From: Bin87 sp965221295
Lineage (GTDB): Bacteria > Chloroflexota > Dehalococcoidia > Lucifugimonadales > UBA3495
Length of the DNA: 64,000 nt
Assembly (NCBI GenBank): GCA_965221295.1
Contig: OZ244879.1
Coordinates: forward strand, 1,612,001 to 1,676,000
Direction: 5' to 3'
Below are positions 46,449 to 57,400 of this stretch, one piece after another. The notes beneath the pieces are model-generated. The model searched no databases and was not told where the DNA came from. It worked only from the letters and a program-made list of their open reading frames with translations. Within the stretch, counting starts at the first letter, position 1; each line of letters opens with the position of its first letter. Position numbers and translations under genes: made by a program.

Positions 46449-48176
46449 TCAGAACGCTTCCAACTCCGCCGAAATGCTCGATATCCCTTCCTGAACCTCA
46501 GCCAGCTGGCTGCTCAACTCATCCTGTTCGGCAGTGAGCTCCCCCATCTCAGTCTCCGCTTCGTTCAATTGACCAAACTTCTCGTCGAAGCTCAATTCAT
46601 CGTTGCGCAGGATGGACGTGGACTTACTCCAGTTGGCTTGCTGCGCCAGCCGATTGCGATACAAGCTGTTGTTCAACGCTGTCCTCTGCTGCCGGTAACT
46701 ACGGAGCTGCTGATTCAGCTCGCTCCTGCGCTGCTGTTCAGCCTCATCATCTTCGCTTTCCTCGTCGTCGCCTTCGTTGCCACTATCGCCACCATCGCCA
46801 TCCTCATCGCCACTGTCGCCAGAGTCGCCAGGATCACCCCCACCCCCACCGCCACCAGGTGGACCGCCACCAGGTGGACCGCCAGGCGGAGGGGGTGGCG
46901 GCGGCGGTGGCGGTGGGGGTGGAGGCGTATGCGCCACCATATACCAAAGCGGCAGCGTGCCAGCCAAAATTACCAGCGCTCCGCCGCCCACGCCCACGCC
47001 AATGGCGATGTCCTGCCCTGTATCGTGATACGATTTCTCAGAAAACGTCGACTCGCCCTCAGTGTAGTTCTTGGTGCGCACCTCGCGCTTCGTAGGCGCG
47101 TCATTCCAACGTTTCGTCGTGCCGCCCAAGTCATTCTGATCGTTAGTGTCCGGAGTGACCGCGACAACGTACTGTGTACCCACCGGATACTGAGTGTCCT
47201 CCGACGTATCTTCCCCCAGCGATTGCCTCGTCGTGAGCCATGCCGGATGCGACTCCCCATTGGGGCGCCACACGCCGTTATCGTCAAGGTCGTAATCCTG
47301 GATTGCTATCGCCTCACGGGTATGGTCGCCGCCCAGCACCGAGTAGTACGGCGCGATCTCTTCATTGAGAATTGTATCGTCAGAACCAGTATCCGCGATA
47401 CCCTCTCCCGATGACCAAACGCCTGACTCCACACGCGCCCAGGCCCGAGAATTGGGAGATATATGACGGTTCCACTCATCAATGGTCTCTGGACTAACTC
47501 GAACCCGCACCATGCCCAACGCGGCATCTCCGCCATAGGGAACGATGTTCCAAACCTTGACCCACCGGCGCGAGTCAACGTCACGCAACTCGTAGGCCAA
47601 ACGCGACAGGCCATAATCCACCGGCAAACTGTCATATACCGTGACAGTATCCGCAGCCACCGGCGTCAAACCCTGCCCCACATCCACAGCGGCCCCACGG
47701 CCTCCATCCAACGCAGCGCCATCAACGATCCGTTCAGTATGGACGTTGTTGTTGCCATAACCAGCGGCCAAGCGCATCTTCGCCCAAGTCGGCCCCGTCT
47801 CGTCAGAAACGTAGATCGAATACGCGCCACTGGCGTCGCTGCCAGCCGCATCGCAAGAGAGCAGCGGATACTGCACAATGCGCCACGTCGGAACCGTCTT
47901 CACCAACTTGAACGGGGTTGATGACTTGTCCCAGACGTACACCAACTCCGCTACACGATAGGTCGCCATCCCGTCCTTCAGGTACGGTTTGCCATCAGAG
48001 GCGTTAGCCATTACGATCCACGTCGATGATATATCGTTCCCATCAGGCGCAGAACCGTACGTGACAGAAGGCCAGGCCAACGACATGGCCACCAGGATCA
48101 GTAGAGCCAAGAAAAGCAGCTTCGGCGCGGCGACGGCGCTAACGCTGCTCAGAACGCGGGTCAACTTGAACATCAA
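46449..48176 (-). CDS. Membrane protein C of three-gene operon: ectodomain, TM, poly-Pro/Gly, coiled coil
   Basis: The 575-residue protein has an N-terminal signal or anchor (LLFLALLILVAMSLAW), and an extracytoplasmic region of 350 residues with VLGGDHTREAIAIQDYDLDD and AYSIYVSDETGPTWAKMR. A membrane helix near 397 (IGVGVGGGALVILAGTLPLW) is followed by a run of 14 prolines with glycines, a highly acidic Asp/Glu/Ser stretch and a C-terminal coiled coil (LNQQLRSYRQQRTALNNSL). It is about 60% alike by eye to the protein encoded directly upstream, so they are tandem duplicates. Its start overlaps the stop of that gene as ATGA, indicating coupled translation. The function is unknown. Confidence 0.8.
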   Translation of the reverse strand: MMFKLTRVLSSVSAVAAPKLLFLALLILVAMSLAWPSVTYGSAPDGNDISSTWIVMANASDGKPYLKDGMATYRVAELVYVWDKSSTPFKLVKTVPTWRIVQYPLLSCDAAGSDASGAYSIYVSDETGPTWAKMRLAAGYGNNNVHTERIVDGAALDGGRGAAVDVGQGLTPVAADTVTVYDSLPVDYGLSRLAYELRDVDSRRWVKVWNIVPYGGDAALGMVRVRVSPETIDEWNRHISPNSRAWARVESGVWSSGEGIADTGSDDTILNEEIAPYYSVLGGDHTREAIAIQDYDLDDNGVWRPNGESHPAWLTTRQSLGEDTSEDTQYPVGTQYVVAVTPDTNDQNDLGGTTKRWNDAPTKREVRTKNYTEGESTFSEKSYHDTGQDIAIGVGVGGGALVILAGTLPLWYMVAHTPPPPPPPPPPPPPPGGPPGGGPPGGGGGGGDPGDSGDSGDEDGDGGDSGNEGDDEESEDDEAEQQRRSELNQQLRSYRQQRTALNNSLYRNRLAQQANWSKSTSILRNDELSFDEKFGQLNEAETEMGELTAEQDELSSQLAEVQEGISSISAELEAF

Positions 48177-49948
48177 ACTCCCAACCTCGACAGTTCGTCC
48201 GAAATGGATTCCCGTTTAGACAGCAACATCTGATTCTCAGCGGCCAAATCGTTGATTCTGCTCTGATACCGCTGCACGTTGCGCAGGGACTCGGAACCTG
48301 CTTTCTCACTGTTCAGCTCAGTCTTCATCCGACTCCGCAGGCTATCCTGTTCCTCCACGTTGCGATCGTAGGTCCGCTGGATACGATTGAGCTGCCGATT
48401 CATCGCGTTGTACTGCTGCTGCTTCGCCTCCTCGTCGGACTCGTTGCCGTTATGCTCGGACCTGTTGTCATCGTCGTCATCATGCTCCGAGTCGTTGCCG
48501 TTGTTATCCGAATCGCCATCCTCGCTGTTGTTATCGTTATCGGCTGGATCACTGCTGCTATCCCCAGGATCGTTGGGGTCACCTGGATCACCAGGCGGGT
48601 CAGGGTCGGCCGGCGGACTGCCAGGCGGTGGCGGCGGTGGCGGCGGCCGCGGTGGAGGCGGCGTATGCGCCGCCACGTACCAGAGCGGCAGCGTACCAGC
48701 CAAAATGACCAACGCGCCCCCTCCTACGCCAACGCCGATGGCGATGTCGCGTCCCGTATCGTGATACGACGTTTCTGAGAACGTTGACTGGCCCGCCGTG
48801 TAATCCTTGGTACGCACCAACCGATTGGTCGGCACGTCATTCCAACGCTGTGTCGTGCCGCCCAAGTCGTTGTTACCGTTGGTATCTGGCGTCACCGCAA
48901 CGACATACTGTGTACCCAACGGATACTGGGTATCCTCCGGCGTATCGTCGGTCAGCGACTGACGTGTCATCAACCACGCCGGATGCGACTCACCATTGGG
49001 TCGCCACACGCCATTGGAGTCCAGGTCGTAATCCTGAATCGAAATCGCTTCCCGCGTGTGATCGCCTCCCAACACAGAGTAGTAGGGCGAGATGTTTTCG
49101 TTGAGGATGGTATCTCCAGAACCATCGTCTACAATGCCCTCGCCCGAAGGCCAGACGCCCGATTCCACATGAACCCAATCACGATGGATCACCGGCGAAA
49201 GCGCGTCGTACTCGGACAACGTTTCGGCGTCAACGCGCACGTGAATCAGACCCAGCGCGGCGTCACCGCCGTACGGCGTTACGGTCCAAACCTTGATCCA
49301 GTTTTTCGTGTCCAAGTCGCGTAGCTCAACGGCGCGTCGATAGACGCCATAATTCACCGGCATACTGTCGTACAACTTCACCGTGCGCGCCGGCGTCAAT
49401 GCCACAGCCAACCCCTGGCCAACATCGGCCACCGCGCCCTCCACGCTGTCCAACGCAGCGCCAGCGACCAAACGCTTGGTATTCACGTTGTTCTGGTCTG
49501 AACCCGCCGCCGCGCGCATCTTGGCCCATGTTGGACCTGTGGCATCAGATACGTGAATGGAGTACGCCCCGCTGGCGTCATTCCCCTCCGCGTCACATCC
49601 CGCCAATGGGTTGGGCACAATGCGCCAGGTTGGCACGGACTTCGACAACCTGCTGGGCGTCACAGAATCGTCCCACACGTACAACAGCTCGGCGGCGCGG
49701 TAGGCCGCCTTCCCACTCTTGAGATACGGCTCCCCATCGGCGCCGTTGGCTGACACCGTCCATGTATCCAACACGCCAGACGTCGTGCCCACGCACCCCT
49801 GGGATGCGGGGAACGGTTCGTCAAGTGAAGCCGCGTCCACGCCAACCGGCGCACTCCAGTTGACTGCCACCAGAGCGCAGGCCACCAAAAGCGCCATGAC
49901 CGCAAGAACGCGCCAGGCAAAACGCTTTGAAAAATTCAGCGTCATCAT
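48173..49948 (-). CDS. Membrane protein B of three-gene operon, paralogue of C
   Basis: The 591-residue protein has the same plan as its neighbour: an N-terminal hydrophobic segment (RVLAVMALLVACALVAV), an ectodomain with VLGGDHTREAISIQDYDLDS and two Cys (GCVGTT, GCDAEG), and a membrane helix near 404. A poly-Pro linker, an acidic Asp/Asn/Ser-rich stretch and a coiled coil (LNRIQRTYDRNVEEQDSLRS) follow. The strong similarity of ectodomains and the divergence of the acidic part suggest duplication followed by change of the intracellular side. It lies 28 bp after gene A and overlaps gene C by 4 bp. Confidence 0.8.
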   Translation of the reverse strand: MMTLNFSKRFAWRVLAVMALLVACALVAVNWSAPVGVDAASLDEPFPASQGCVGTTSGVLDTWTVSANGADGEPYLKSGKAAYRAAELLYVWDDSVTPSRLSKSVPTWRIVPNPLAGCDAEGNDASGAYSIHVSDATGPTWAKMRAAAGSDQNNVNTKRLVAGAALDSVEGAVADVGQGLAVALTPARTVKLYDSMPVNYGVYRRAVELRDLDTKNWIKVWTVTPYGGDAALGLIHVRVDAETLSEYDALSPVIHRDWVHVESGVWPSGEGIVDDGSGDTILNENISPYYSVLGGDHTREAISIQDYDLDSNGVWRPNGESHPAWLMTRQSLTDDTPEDTQYPLGTQYVVAVTPDTNGNNDLGGTTQRWNDVPTNRLVRTKDYTAGQSTFSETSYHDTGRDIAIGVGVGGGALVILAGTLPLWYVAAHTPPPPRPPPPPPPPGSPPADPDPPGDPGDPNDPGDSSSDPADNDNNSEDGDSDNNGNDSEHDDDDDNRSEHNGNESDEEAKQQQYNAMNRQLNRIQRTYDRNVEEQDSLRSRMKTELNSEKAGSESLRNVQRYQSRINDLAAENQMLLSKRESISDELSRLGV

Positions 49949-49976
49949 CGCCTACTTCCTGTCAACGCGCCCTGCG

Positions 49977-52886
49977 CTAACCGCTGCATTCTTCCGCGCT
50001 GGCGTCAGTCACGATGCACAGCAGGAAGAAGCGCTTCAGCTTAGTCACGAAATTCACCAACATGTTCGACCAGGTTTTGTCGCGTTCCTCGTTGATGGTC
50101 ACGTCATCCCAGGCCATGTCATCGGGTGCCGGCGTCGGTTCCAACGCTTCGATGGTGGGCACCATGGTCTGCAGCTCGCTCTTGAGCTCCTCACGGCTGG
50201 CGATCGCCGCCGGCAGCGCGGAGGCAGGCACCGTCAACTTCTGCCACTTGTCCTTGGAATTAGACGAGTTCACCGCCCTCACATGGAAACAGTACGCCCG
50301 TTCGGCAACCATCCGGATTTTCTCATACCGGAAGCTGCCGCTCATCACGTCGTTGGCGTCAATCGCCGGCGTAAACGAGGTCCCGTACTGGGGCATCTGA
50401 CAGTTGTTGCCGTGCTCGTCCACGAACTTCTTGACATACACCTCGTAGGTGGCGCCCGTCCGCGCCGCCTTGGGCAACACCTCAAAGTGGAAGGATACGC
50501 CCGTATCGCTAATCACCACGTTGTGCACCGTCAGGCTGGTGATGGGTGGCGCGCTCACCCGAGTCGGCGTCGGCCCTTTGGTGGGAGTCGGGAATGGTCC
50601 CACCGTGGGAATCGGAGTCGGCGTCAACGTCGGATGCGGCGTCGCCGTCGGCGTCGGCGTGGGTGTCGCCGTTGGTGTCGGTGTCGGCGTGGGGGTCGCA
50701 GTGGGTGTTGGCGTAGCCGTGGGCAACGGGGTTGGCGTCGGCCGAATCACGTCCAACGCGAAGAACCGAAGGTTCCAGAAATTGTCAGCGCCATCAGAGC
50801 TAGTAATCTGGTCACGTCGCAAACTGCCGTCAGGCATGACGTCGAAACCGGAACGCAGGATGTCATCGCCGCCCACGTGTTCCACCATGAAGTGGGTTGC
50901 GTCATGCTGCGGGCCCCATGTCAAGCTGGCGGGGTCGCTGGTGATCCGATAACCGCCCGCCTCATCGCCATTGCCAATGCCCAGGTGGTCGGTATCGTGC
51001 GCGTAGATGTACTCGAACACCGCGTGCTCGTCGTACTCATCACAGCGTGGGAAGTAGATCAGGTACTGACCCTCGTCCGGCAGGTGATGTTTGCTCAGAT
51101 GAGAATTGTTGGGGTCGTCATGCGTCCACCAAACGCGACCGATGACCTCATCGGGTTGGCCGCCTGTTCCCGAACGCCTCTCGCAAAGCAGGTTCGCCCA
51201 CGGCACCTTGCCGGCCAGGGAATAGAATTCGTACCCGCCAAACAGGGTCGTCGACAGCAACGTCGGCGTCGGCGTTGGCGTCGGTGTCGGCGTATTCGTC
51301 GGCGTCGGTGTCGCTGTGGGCGTATTCGTCGGAGTTGGCGTCGGCGCCGCATGCATGGTCCAAGTCCAGGAGTTCACGTCATACCAGACGCCGCCGTGAT
51401 CGGACGGAGAGTCCGCACGCCACTGCAGCTTGATCTCGCCAACCGTGCCAGGATCAGCGCAGTTGCGCATGGCAACCGTGTTCCCGTCATAAACGCCAAA
51501 CGTGTACTCGCCATACGGCGGTACGCAAACATCTCCCTCGAGCTGGTAACCCATGTACATCCCATCGTTGGTCACCAATCGCGTGAAACCGAAGCCAGGC
51601 GCGTCCGGCATCGAAATCTGATAGTGCAACGGATTGTGATAATCCGGGTCGGGGTACTGGTCAGCAGGATCAGGGGATAGCGAGCTGCCGAAATCGGTGA
51701 CGTGGGCCTGCCATCGCCAACCGGCCAGCGTGAACCAATCGCCGGATGATGTCTTTCGATGCTCCAGCGTAATCGTACCATGAAGGTGCGGATCACACAC
51801 CAACGCCCAGAACGCCAGGTCATCACCCAAGGTTATCTCCTTGGAAGCGTGGCTAGAAACCGAATCGCAGGTGAACTCGCCGCCAGCGCTGATGTATACG
51901 CCTCCGTTAGCGCGCACTTTGGTCTCGGAACCATCCAGCGCGCCATGCAGGCTCACCTGATACCGCTCGGCGGTGCGTCCCAACTTCATGGAAGTCGGCT
52001 TGGGAATTACCTTTCCAGAAACATCACGCCAGGTCCAGCTCTTCAAAACATGATCGACGAAATCGCCGGCCAGAACCAGGGAGACCGTACCCGAGTCCAC
52101 CCCAGGCGAACACTGGATCGCCCAGAAGTCGACGCCGTTGGCGACCTGAATCTCGGAATCGCCACCCTGCCCGCACTGGAACGCGCCCACCTCGCTCATC
52201 AGGAACCCGCCGGTGGCGCGAATCCAAACCTCCACATTCTGGGGTATATGCTCCAGGGCAACGCTGTAACGTTGCGCCACCGCGCCACTGCGAGGCGGGA
52301 AGGTGGGGGCCGGATCAATGACGCCGTATGGAATCATCAGGCCAGAGCCGTCGTCAACGCCGCCACTATGACCTCGTGGCCAGGGCGCGTCATGGTGAAT
52401 TTCGCCAATGGTATGGATGATCAGCGATACGCCGGTGTACTGGCCAGGCAACGCCACGTGATCAAAATGCTCCCACCAGTACTTGGTGGCGTCACCGACC
52501 TCGATGTAAATTTCCGGCGCGTTCTCGGCGTACTCTACGATCCAGAATTCGCCCTTCTCGCTTTCGTTGCCCTCATCGTCATAGCGATGATACTCGCCGC
52601 GCGTCCGCTTCACGATGCCGTGAGGATAGGGCAGCTGATCCGCCGGATGCAGGCGATAATCCTGATCCACAGGGGAATCGGCGCTGCCAATGACCTGTTG
52701 ATCCTGAGCCTGAGCCAGAGACCAGGCAACGACTACGTATCCCAACGCCACCAGCAGGGACAACGCGAGAAAGAGCGAAAAAATACGCCGGCGGGGCGGC
52801 GCGAGAAACGCCGCGATTGTAGTTGGCGATGCCACGCTCGGACTCCTACGAAAAGTTGGCGTGCGACGTTTCACACGAAACGTCAC
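49977..52886 (-). CDS. Membrane protein A of three-gene operon: repeated ectodomain with TPTPT linkers
   Basis: The 969-residue protein starts at a GTG at 52886. A basic N-terminus and membrane helix (IFSLFLALSLLVALGYVVVAW) precede an ectodomain. This has a repeated unit with YQVSLHGALDGSETKVRANG and ISAGGEFTCDS (compare VALEHIPQNVEVWIRATGG), further units near 430 and 600, two Thr-Pro linkers and a C-terminal FN3-like domain (HNVVISDTGVSFHFEVLP, YCFHVRAVNSSNSKD). The very end is a hydrophobic Cys-containing segment (RFFLLCIVTDASAEECSG). It heads a tight operon with the two paralogues and probably forms a surface complex with them. No anchor motif or enzyme domain was recognised. Confidence 0.78.
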   Translation of the reverse strand: MTFRVKRRTPTFRRSPSVASPTTIAAFLAPPRRRIFSLFLALSLLVALGYVVVAWSLAQAQDQQVIGSADSPVDQDYRLHPADQLPYPHGIVKRTRGEYHRYDDEGNESEKGEFWIVEYAENAPEIYIEVGDATKYWWEHFDHVALPGQYTGVSLIIHTIGEIHHDAPWPRGHSGGVDDGSGLMIPYGVIDPAPTFPPRSGAVAQRYSVALEHIPQNVEVWIRATGGFLMSEVGAFQCGQGGDSEIQVANGVDFWAIQCSPGVDSGTVSLVLAGDFVDHVLKSWTWRDVSGKVIPKPTSMKLGRTAERYQVSLHGALDGSETKVRANGGVYISAGGEFTCDSVSSHASKEITLGDDLAFWALVCDPHLHGTITLEHRKTSSGDWFTLAGWRWQAHVTDFGSSLSPDPADQYPDPDYHNPLHYQISMPDAPGFGFTRLVTNDGMYMGYQLEGDVCVPPYGEYTFGVYDGNTVAMRNCADPGTVGEIKLQWRADSPSDHGGVWYDVNSWTWTMHAAPTPTPTNTPTATPTPTNTPTPTPTPTPTLLSTTLFGGYEFYSLAGKVPWANLLCERRSGTGGQPDEVIGRVWWTHDDPNNSHLSKHHLPDEGQYLIYFPRCDEYDEHAVFEYIYAHDTDHLGIGNGDEAGGYRITSDPASLTWGPQHDATHFMVEHVGGDDILRSGFDVMPDGSLRRDQITSSDGADNFWNLRFFALDVIRPTPTPLPTATPTPTATPTPTPTPTATPTPTPTATPHPTLTPTPIPTVGPFPTPTKGPTPTRVSAPPITSLTVHNVVISDTGVSFHFEVLPKAARTGATYEVYVKKFVDEHGNNCQMPQYGTSFTPAIDANDVMSGSFRYEKIRMVAERAYCFHVRAVNSSNSKDKWQKLTVPASALPAAIASREELKSELQTMVPTIEALEPTPAPDDMAWDDVTINEERDKTWSNMLVNFVTKLKRFFLLCIVTDASAEECSG
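52865..52884. promoter_or_regulatory. Palindrome overlapping the operon start codon
   Basis: GACGTTTC (52865-52872) and GAAACGTC (52877-52884) form a perfect 8-bp inverted repeat with a 4-bp ACAC spacer. It covers the start of gene A. A further half-site GAAACGTC lies at 52934-52941 and AGAAACGCT nearby. It could be an operator or an RNA hairpin hiding the start codon. Which protein binds it is unknown. Confidence 0.55.
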
Positions 52887-52949
52887 ACGCGCCGGAGGGA
52901 CGTTACCACAGAAACGCTATCCCGTCTACACGGGAAACGTCGAACATCA

Positions 52950-53476
52950 GGAGATAACGATGCAACCATCAGACATTCTGTAGAAGGTTACGCCAGCTCC
53001 AGCAAGAACGTGGTGGTCTGCAAGTCATGTCCAAAGGTTACGCCCTCAGCGGCCTGCGCGTGGGCTATCTGTGCGGACCGGAGAGGATGATAGCTCCACT
53101 GCGGATGCTGAACCCTCCGTGGGCCGTTGGTCTGCCGGGGCAGATTGCGGCCGTCGCCGCTCTGGAGGATGGAGAGTATTACGCTGGAAGATACCAGGAA
53201 ACGTGGGAACTGAGGGAGCGATTGGCCTCCGACCAGGAGGCGCTGGGGATGGTTGAAGCGCTGCCCGGTTCCGCCAACTTTCTGTTTCTGCAACTGGCCG
53301 ACGCCGCGCCGCCCACCCAGGAAGTTCTGCGCCGCTGTCAAGAACAGAATTTGTTCCTGCGCGACCCGGCCATGACTACTCCTCGCCTGGGGTCGCGGAC
53401 GTTGCGGATTGCGGTCAAGGATGCGGCAACCAACCGCCGCATGGTGGAGATTCTCCGCGAAGCGCTCAACTATTGA
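52950..53476 (+). pseudogene. C-terminal part of a PLP-dependent aminotransferase (HisC-like)
   Basis: From 53027 the product is MSKGYALSGLRVGYLCGPER, with the Lys that binds pyridoxal phosphate, then MLNPPWAVGLPGQIAAVAAL and a normal C-terminal domain ending MVEILREALNY. The N-terminal half of this fold-type I aminotransferase (about 200 residues) is missing. Just upstream, a segment in another frame (EGYASSSKNVVVCKS) fits the preceding strand, so a one-base shift occurred before 53027. It cannot form a complete active site. HisC or CobD-type specificity cannot be decided. Confidence 0.75.
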
Positions 53477-54411
53477 AGCGACAGGATTTGACGCCGAAGG
53501 ACCAGGCCAACCGGTCATTCGAGTTGACACGGACGGCCTTCGCGCGCACGGCTTGACCGGGGATTGGCGCGCCTGTTCCGTGCAAACACCGCTGAGCTTC
53601 CCTCCTCCAAAAAATGCGCGCCGTACCAGCTTCCAATATCAATTGGAAAATCCGCCACCTGGAATCGAACCAATTGAAACCCGCAGCAAGATTTCAATCC
53701 CACCAATGTGATGGGCTCGCGACCCGGTGCAGCGATTTCGCGATGGGGCACTTGATCTTCTTGGTGATCGCGCTCAAAGAGCGCCAGGCGGGCCAGCGGT
53801 CCCCCCCACTGTAGGCGTCTTCGCCACACCCCTGAATGGTTGCGGTCAAGAAATGGGTGACGCCATATTCAGGGAGATGATCGGCTCCAGCGAGGAACAG
53901 CTTCAGCAGGCATCGACACTACCTGCGATTGCCAGCCCGAGCATTGCCAAGGAAACCGTGGCGACGCTGGGCGCCAGACCGTCTCCCCCTACAACTCCAC
54001 CTCCCACCGGAAAGTTCGCAGTTCGGTACACGCTGGCCTCCACCACTTTGCACAAAACCCAGAACCTTCGTGATTGGGTTCGCGGTGGTTGGCTAACTTC
54101 GGGGCTGCAGGAATGCAGCTCAGATTGCTTTTCTCGCTTCCCTAATTGAAGCGCCGCCCTCGATCGGATATGCCCGCCGGCTGGTCTGATCCCGACCGGG
54201 CGCCTTGCGGCCGCCGCTTGCCAACTTCCCGCCGTCTCACCCCCGCCGCCGCAAGGTGTACGGCCCTAGTGGGCCTACGACATCTGGTATGGAGCCACTC
54301 GGTGGCAGCGGCGCACGGGGCGTCCTGGCGAAAACAAACGGGCTGGCGGTCCTGATGTTACAGGGGCCGCCAGCCTGTTGACGGGTTGCTACGCCCCGCA
54401 GGTGTGGAGCG
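53477..54411. other. 935 bp without a supported gene
   Basis: No frame is convincing. It contains a tRNA-like TGGTTCGATTCC on the minus strand near 53657 that does not fold into a tRNA, and the conserved repeat at 54061-54170 described separately. The 3' flank of the GLUG gene may hold its terminator, but no clear hairpin with T-run was found. Confidence 0.4.
54061..54170 (+). repeat. Conserved repeat with two hairpins, copy A
   Basis: The first 61 bases match 63117-63177 at 54 positions, and similarity continues to about 54170 (TTGAAGCGSCGCCC). It contains a hairpin GAACC...GGTTC (54062-54080) and a perfect GCTGCA-GGAA-TGCAGC hairpin (54104-54119). Both are kept in copy B. Both copies read in the same direction and flank the GLUG gene. 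It may be a small structured RNA, a mobile-element end, or a peptide-coding remnant (GWLTSGLQECSS is shared). Confidence 0.55.
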
Positions 54412-57400
54412 TTAATTGCCAGTGACGAAATCCCTCCAGCGACGGCCGGTGCCGGACTTGCCAGCGTCGTTGTGCGCCGAAATGTCGACGCAGTACCCGT
54501 GGTTCTGCTTCAAGACCTTGCCGACTCCCACAGGCAACTCCAGACGCCAGAGTCCGCCGACCTTGTTCAACACCGCTCCGTCGATCCTGTCGCCCGGCTT
54601 GAACGTCGCCGACGGCCCGGTCCAGTCCGTGCATGAACTCCCGTTGCGGGCGACGCGGTAGCTCACGCTGGTATCGTGGTCATACGGATTGGTCCGGAAG
54701 GCCAGCGTCACCTTCCCCGGCTCCACCTGGGCCTCAGCAACCTTGATGGGCTTGGACGTCGGCACAGGTCCCGTCGGCATGTGGATGTCGTGATAGCGAC
54801 GGCCATTGGGACTGCCACCTCCATCGGTGTTGATGAACCAAACGTCGATGCAGACGCGCCCGTTGGGTCGGAAGGCCCACGCGCCCCCTCGGTCCAGGAC
54901 CATCGTGTACACGCCATTGTCCTCAGAGAGGGTGGCGCGGCCATTGGTCTCCCCCAGCATGACGATGTCGCCTGCAATCCATTCGTGGCAGGCTTCGCCC
55001 TTCTTGGCGATACGGTAGCCCGCTCCGTCCACCCGAATATTCGCGTCGCCGTCCGCCTTGCGGAATCGCAGCGACAAGCCCTCCTTCCAGATGTTGTGGA
55101 CCGCGTCTCCGTCCACGAAGTCCGGCCGGTGGGAGAAGGGATCCGAGGGACGTTGGCTGCCTATTTCCCAGGTGGTGGAGTATCCGTCGCCATTGGCGTC
55201 CACCCGCAGCGCGGAATACTGCGTATCATCGCCCAAATCCCACAGGTCGAGGTCCCAATCTGCGAAGAAGTCAGGTTCAGATGGACTCGGCGCGCGTATC
55301 TCCTCGTCGGTCAGGTGCCTGCCACCGTACTTCTCGTCGTAGTCGTGGCCCACGAAGTAGCTATCGGTCACAGTCCCGCCCTGCTGACCAGTCAGCGGAC
55401 CGTGATACGTATTGTCGCCCCGGCGGGTTTCGCCCAGCGAGAAGCTCTTGTCCACTTCGCCGAAGTTGCGGCCAATGAGCGCTCCCTTCTTCCAGCCCTT
55501 GCGGTCGACGATAACCAAGCCGTCGGCCCAACTATCCCGGACTATGCCGCCCGGATGGTTGAACCCCACCAGTCCGCCGCCACCCTTCTTGCTGTTCACG
55601 TCGCCACAGCGAGCCCAGGAACGTTCCACGATGCCCTCGTTGCCGCCAACCAAGCCGCCGGACACGTTGCGCCCGCTGATGCTGCAGATGTCTCCCCAGA
55701 TGTAGGAGAGACCTGATTCCCTCACGATGCCGCGGTTGAAACCAACCAACGCGCCCGCGCTGTTCTGGCGGTTATCATCGTTGTTGCCGCCGTAGGACTC
55801 CACGTCCGCGCTGTAGATGTGCACGCCCTCAATGACGGAACGATGCGTCGTCTCACCAAATAGGCCTGTATTCTTGCCACTGGAGCTCAGCGCATTGAGA
55901 TGCGAAACGGTGTACCCGTTGCCCCTGAAGGTCGCGTCCCACTTGCCGGACTCCAGATTGCCGATTGGGTCCCACAGCTCCTGGTTCAGGTTAACATCGC
56001 CCATCAGCTCGTAGCCGTGACACGGTACGCCCACGCAGGGCGTGGTGGAGGAAACCCCGCCAGTGAATGCGTCCCAGTAGTCGTCCGCGTTGGAGGACGG
56101 CGAGCCGTCTCCGTTCAAATCCCAGCGGATGGCGTTCAGTTTGGCCTTGATTTCGTCATTGTTTGCACCGTTGATTTCGATCAGCCCGTTGTTATCCTTG
56201 TCCAGGTCCACGGCGGGGATGGTCGCTGAGCGGGGTTGGTCGCCGAACTCGCCAACCGTGGCCACGTTGTCGCCGTTGGTGTCGTACTTCAGGGCCGGAT
56301 ACTGACTGTGGCTGCCGAAGTCCCAGATCGAAGAGCCCCAGCGGGCGAAGATATTGCGTGTCGTCTTGGGCGTCTGCAAGCGGTTCTGGGTCTCCCTGGC
56401 GCCCCAGGCGCTGGTTTCCCAGCCTGATGTCTGACGGTCCCAGTAGCTGTGCAATACCCAGGTCAGGCTCGTTGCCTCAGCCGCCAATCCGCCGCCCTTG
56501 CCCGGTTGCGCGCTCTGCACCAGCCCAGCGGCGTAGCTGTTCACGATTTGAGGATGATTGGAACCGCTGGCGATGAGCGCGCCGACCAGCCCTCCAGGAG
56601 CGATGCCGTCTCTCGTCGATTTGACCGTCACCAACGAGTAGCTGTCCCTGATGGTGTCTCTTCCGAAGGGGTGGCCGGCGGCTTTGCCCACCAAGCCGCC
56701 TGCGGAGACGTTATGGCCGGTTGCGGTTACTGTGCCGGTGGCGTAGCTGCGGCTGATGCTGGACTTGACCATTCGCCCCGCGAAGGCCCCAGCGTCACCG
56801 CCGGAGGTGATGTCCACGTCGGTCAGGCCCAGGTTGCGGACCTCGGCTTCGTTGGTCAGCTGGCCGAAGAGGCCGGCAGGTTCGTTGCCCGTCCGGTTGA
56901 TGTGCAGGTTCTTGATGGCGTGGCCGCTCCCGTCCAGGATGCCGGAGTAGCCGTCGATGGGATCCCAGCCTGCGCCGCCGTTCCAGTAGGCGTCGCCGGA
57001 GTCGGCCCGGCCGTTGTTGTTGGTGTCGAGGTTCAGGTCGGCGGTCAGTTCATAGCCAACGCAGCCGCTGTCTGGGCAGCCCATGTTCACCGCTTCCCTC
57101 GGGAATAGGGCGGAGTATTGCTGCTGGTCCCCGGCAGCCACGATGCCGTCGCCGTTCAGGTCGAGGCGTATGGCGTTGAACTGGGCCAGGTTGGACAGTT
57201 CCAGCAGGCCGTCTCCATCGGAGTCGTAATCCACTTCGACCGGTATGGCGAGGTTGTATTTGGCGGCAGGTCCGCGCCCCTTGTCATTGGCCGCGGATAT
57301 GTCGAGGCAGTAGGATTGTCCCTGAAGCATGGCAAGTTCTGCGTGAATGAGAGTCACGCGGTAGCTGCCGTCCGACCCTACGTCGGAAACGGACAGAGGC

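Noticed and set aside
49719..51680. 653-residue plus-strand frame
   Set aside because: It lies antisense to the membrane operon, is Arg-rich and follows the codon pattern of the opposite strand.
53640..53720. tRNA-like TGGTTCGATTCC on the minus strand
   Set aside because: The T-stem has a mismatch and there is no matching acceptor or anticodon stem.
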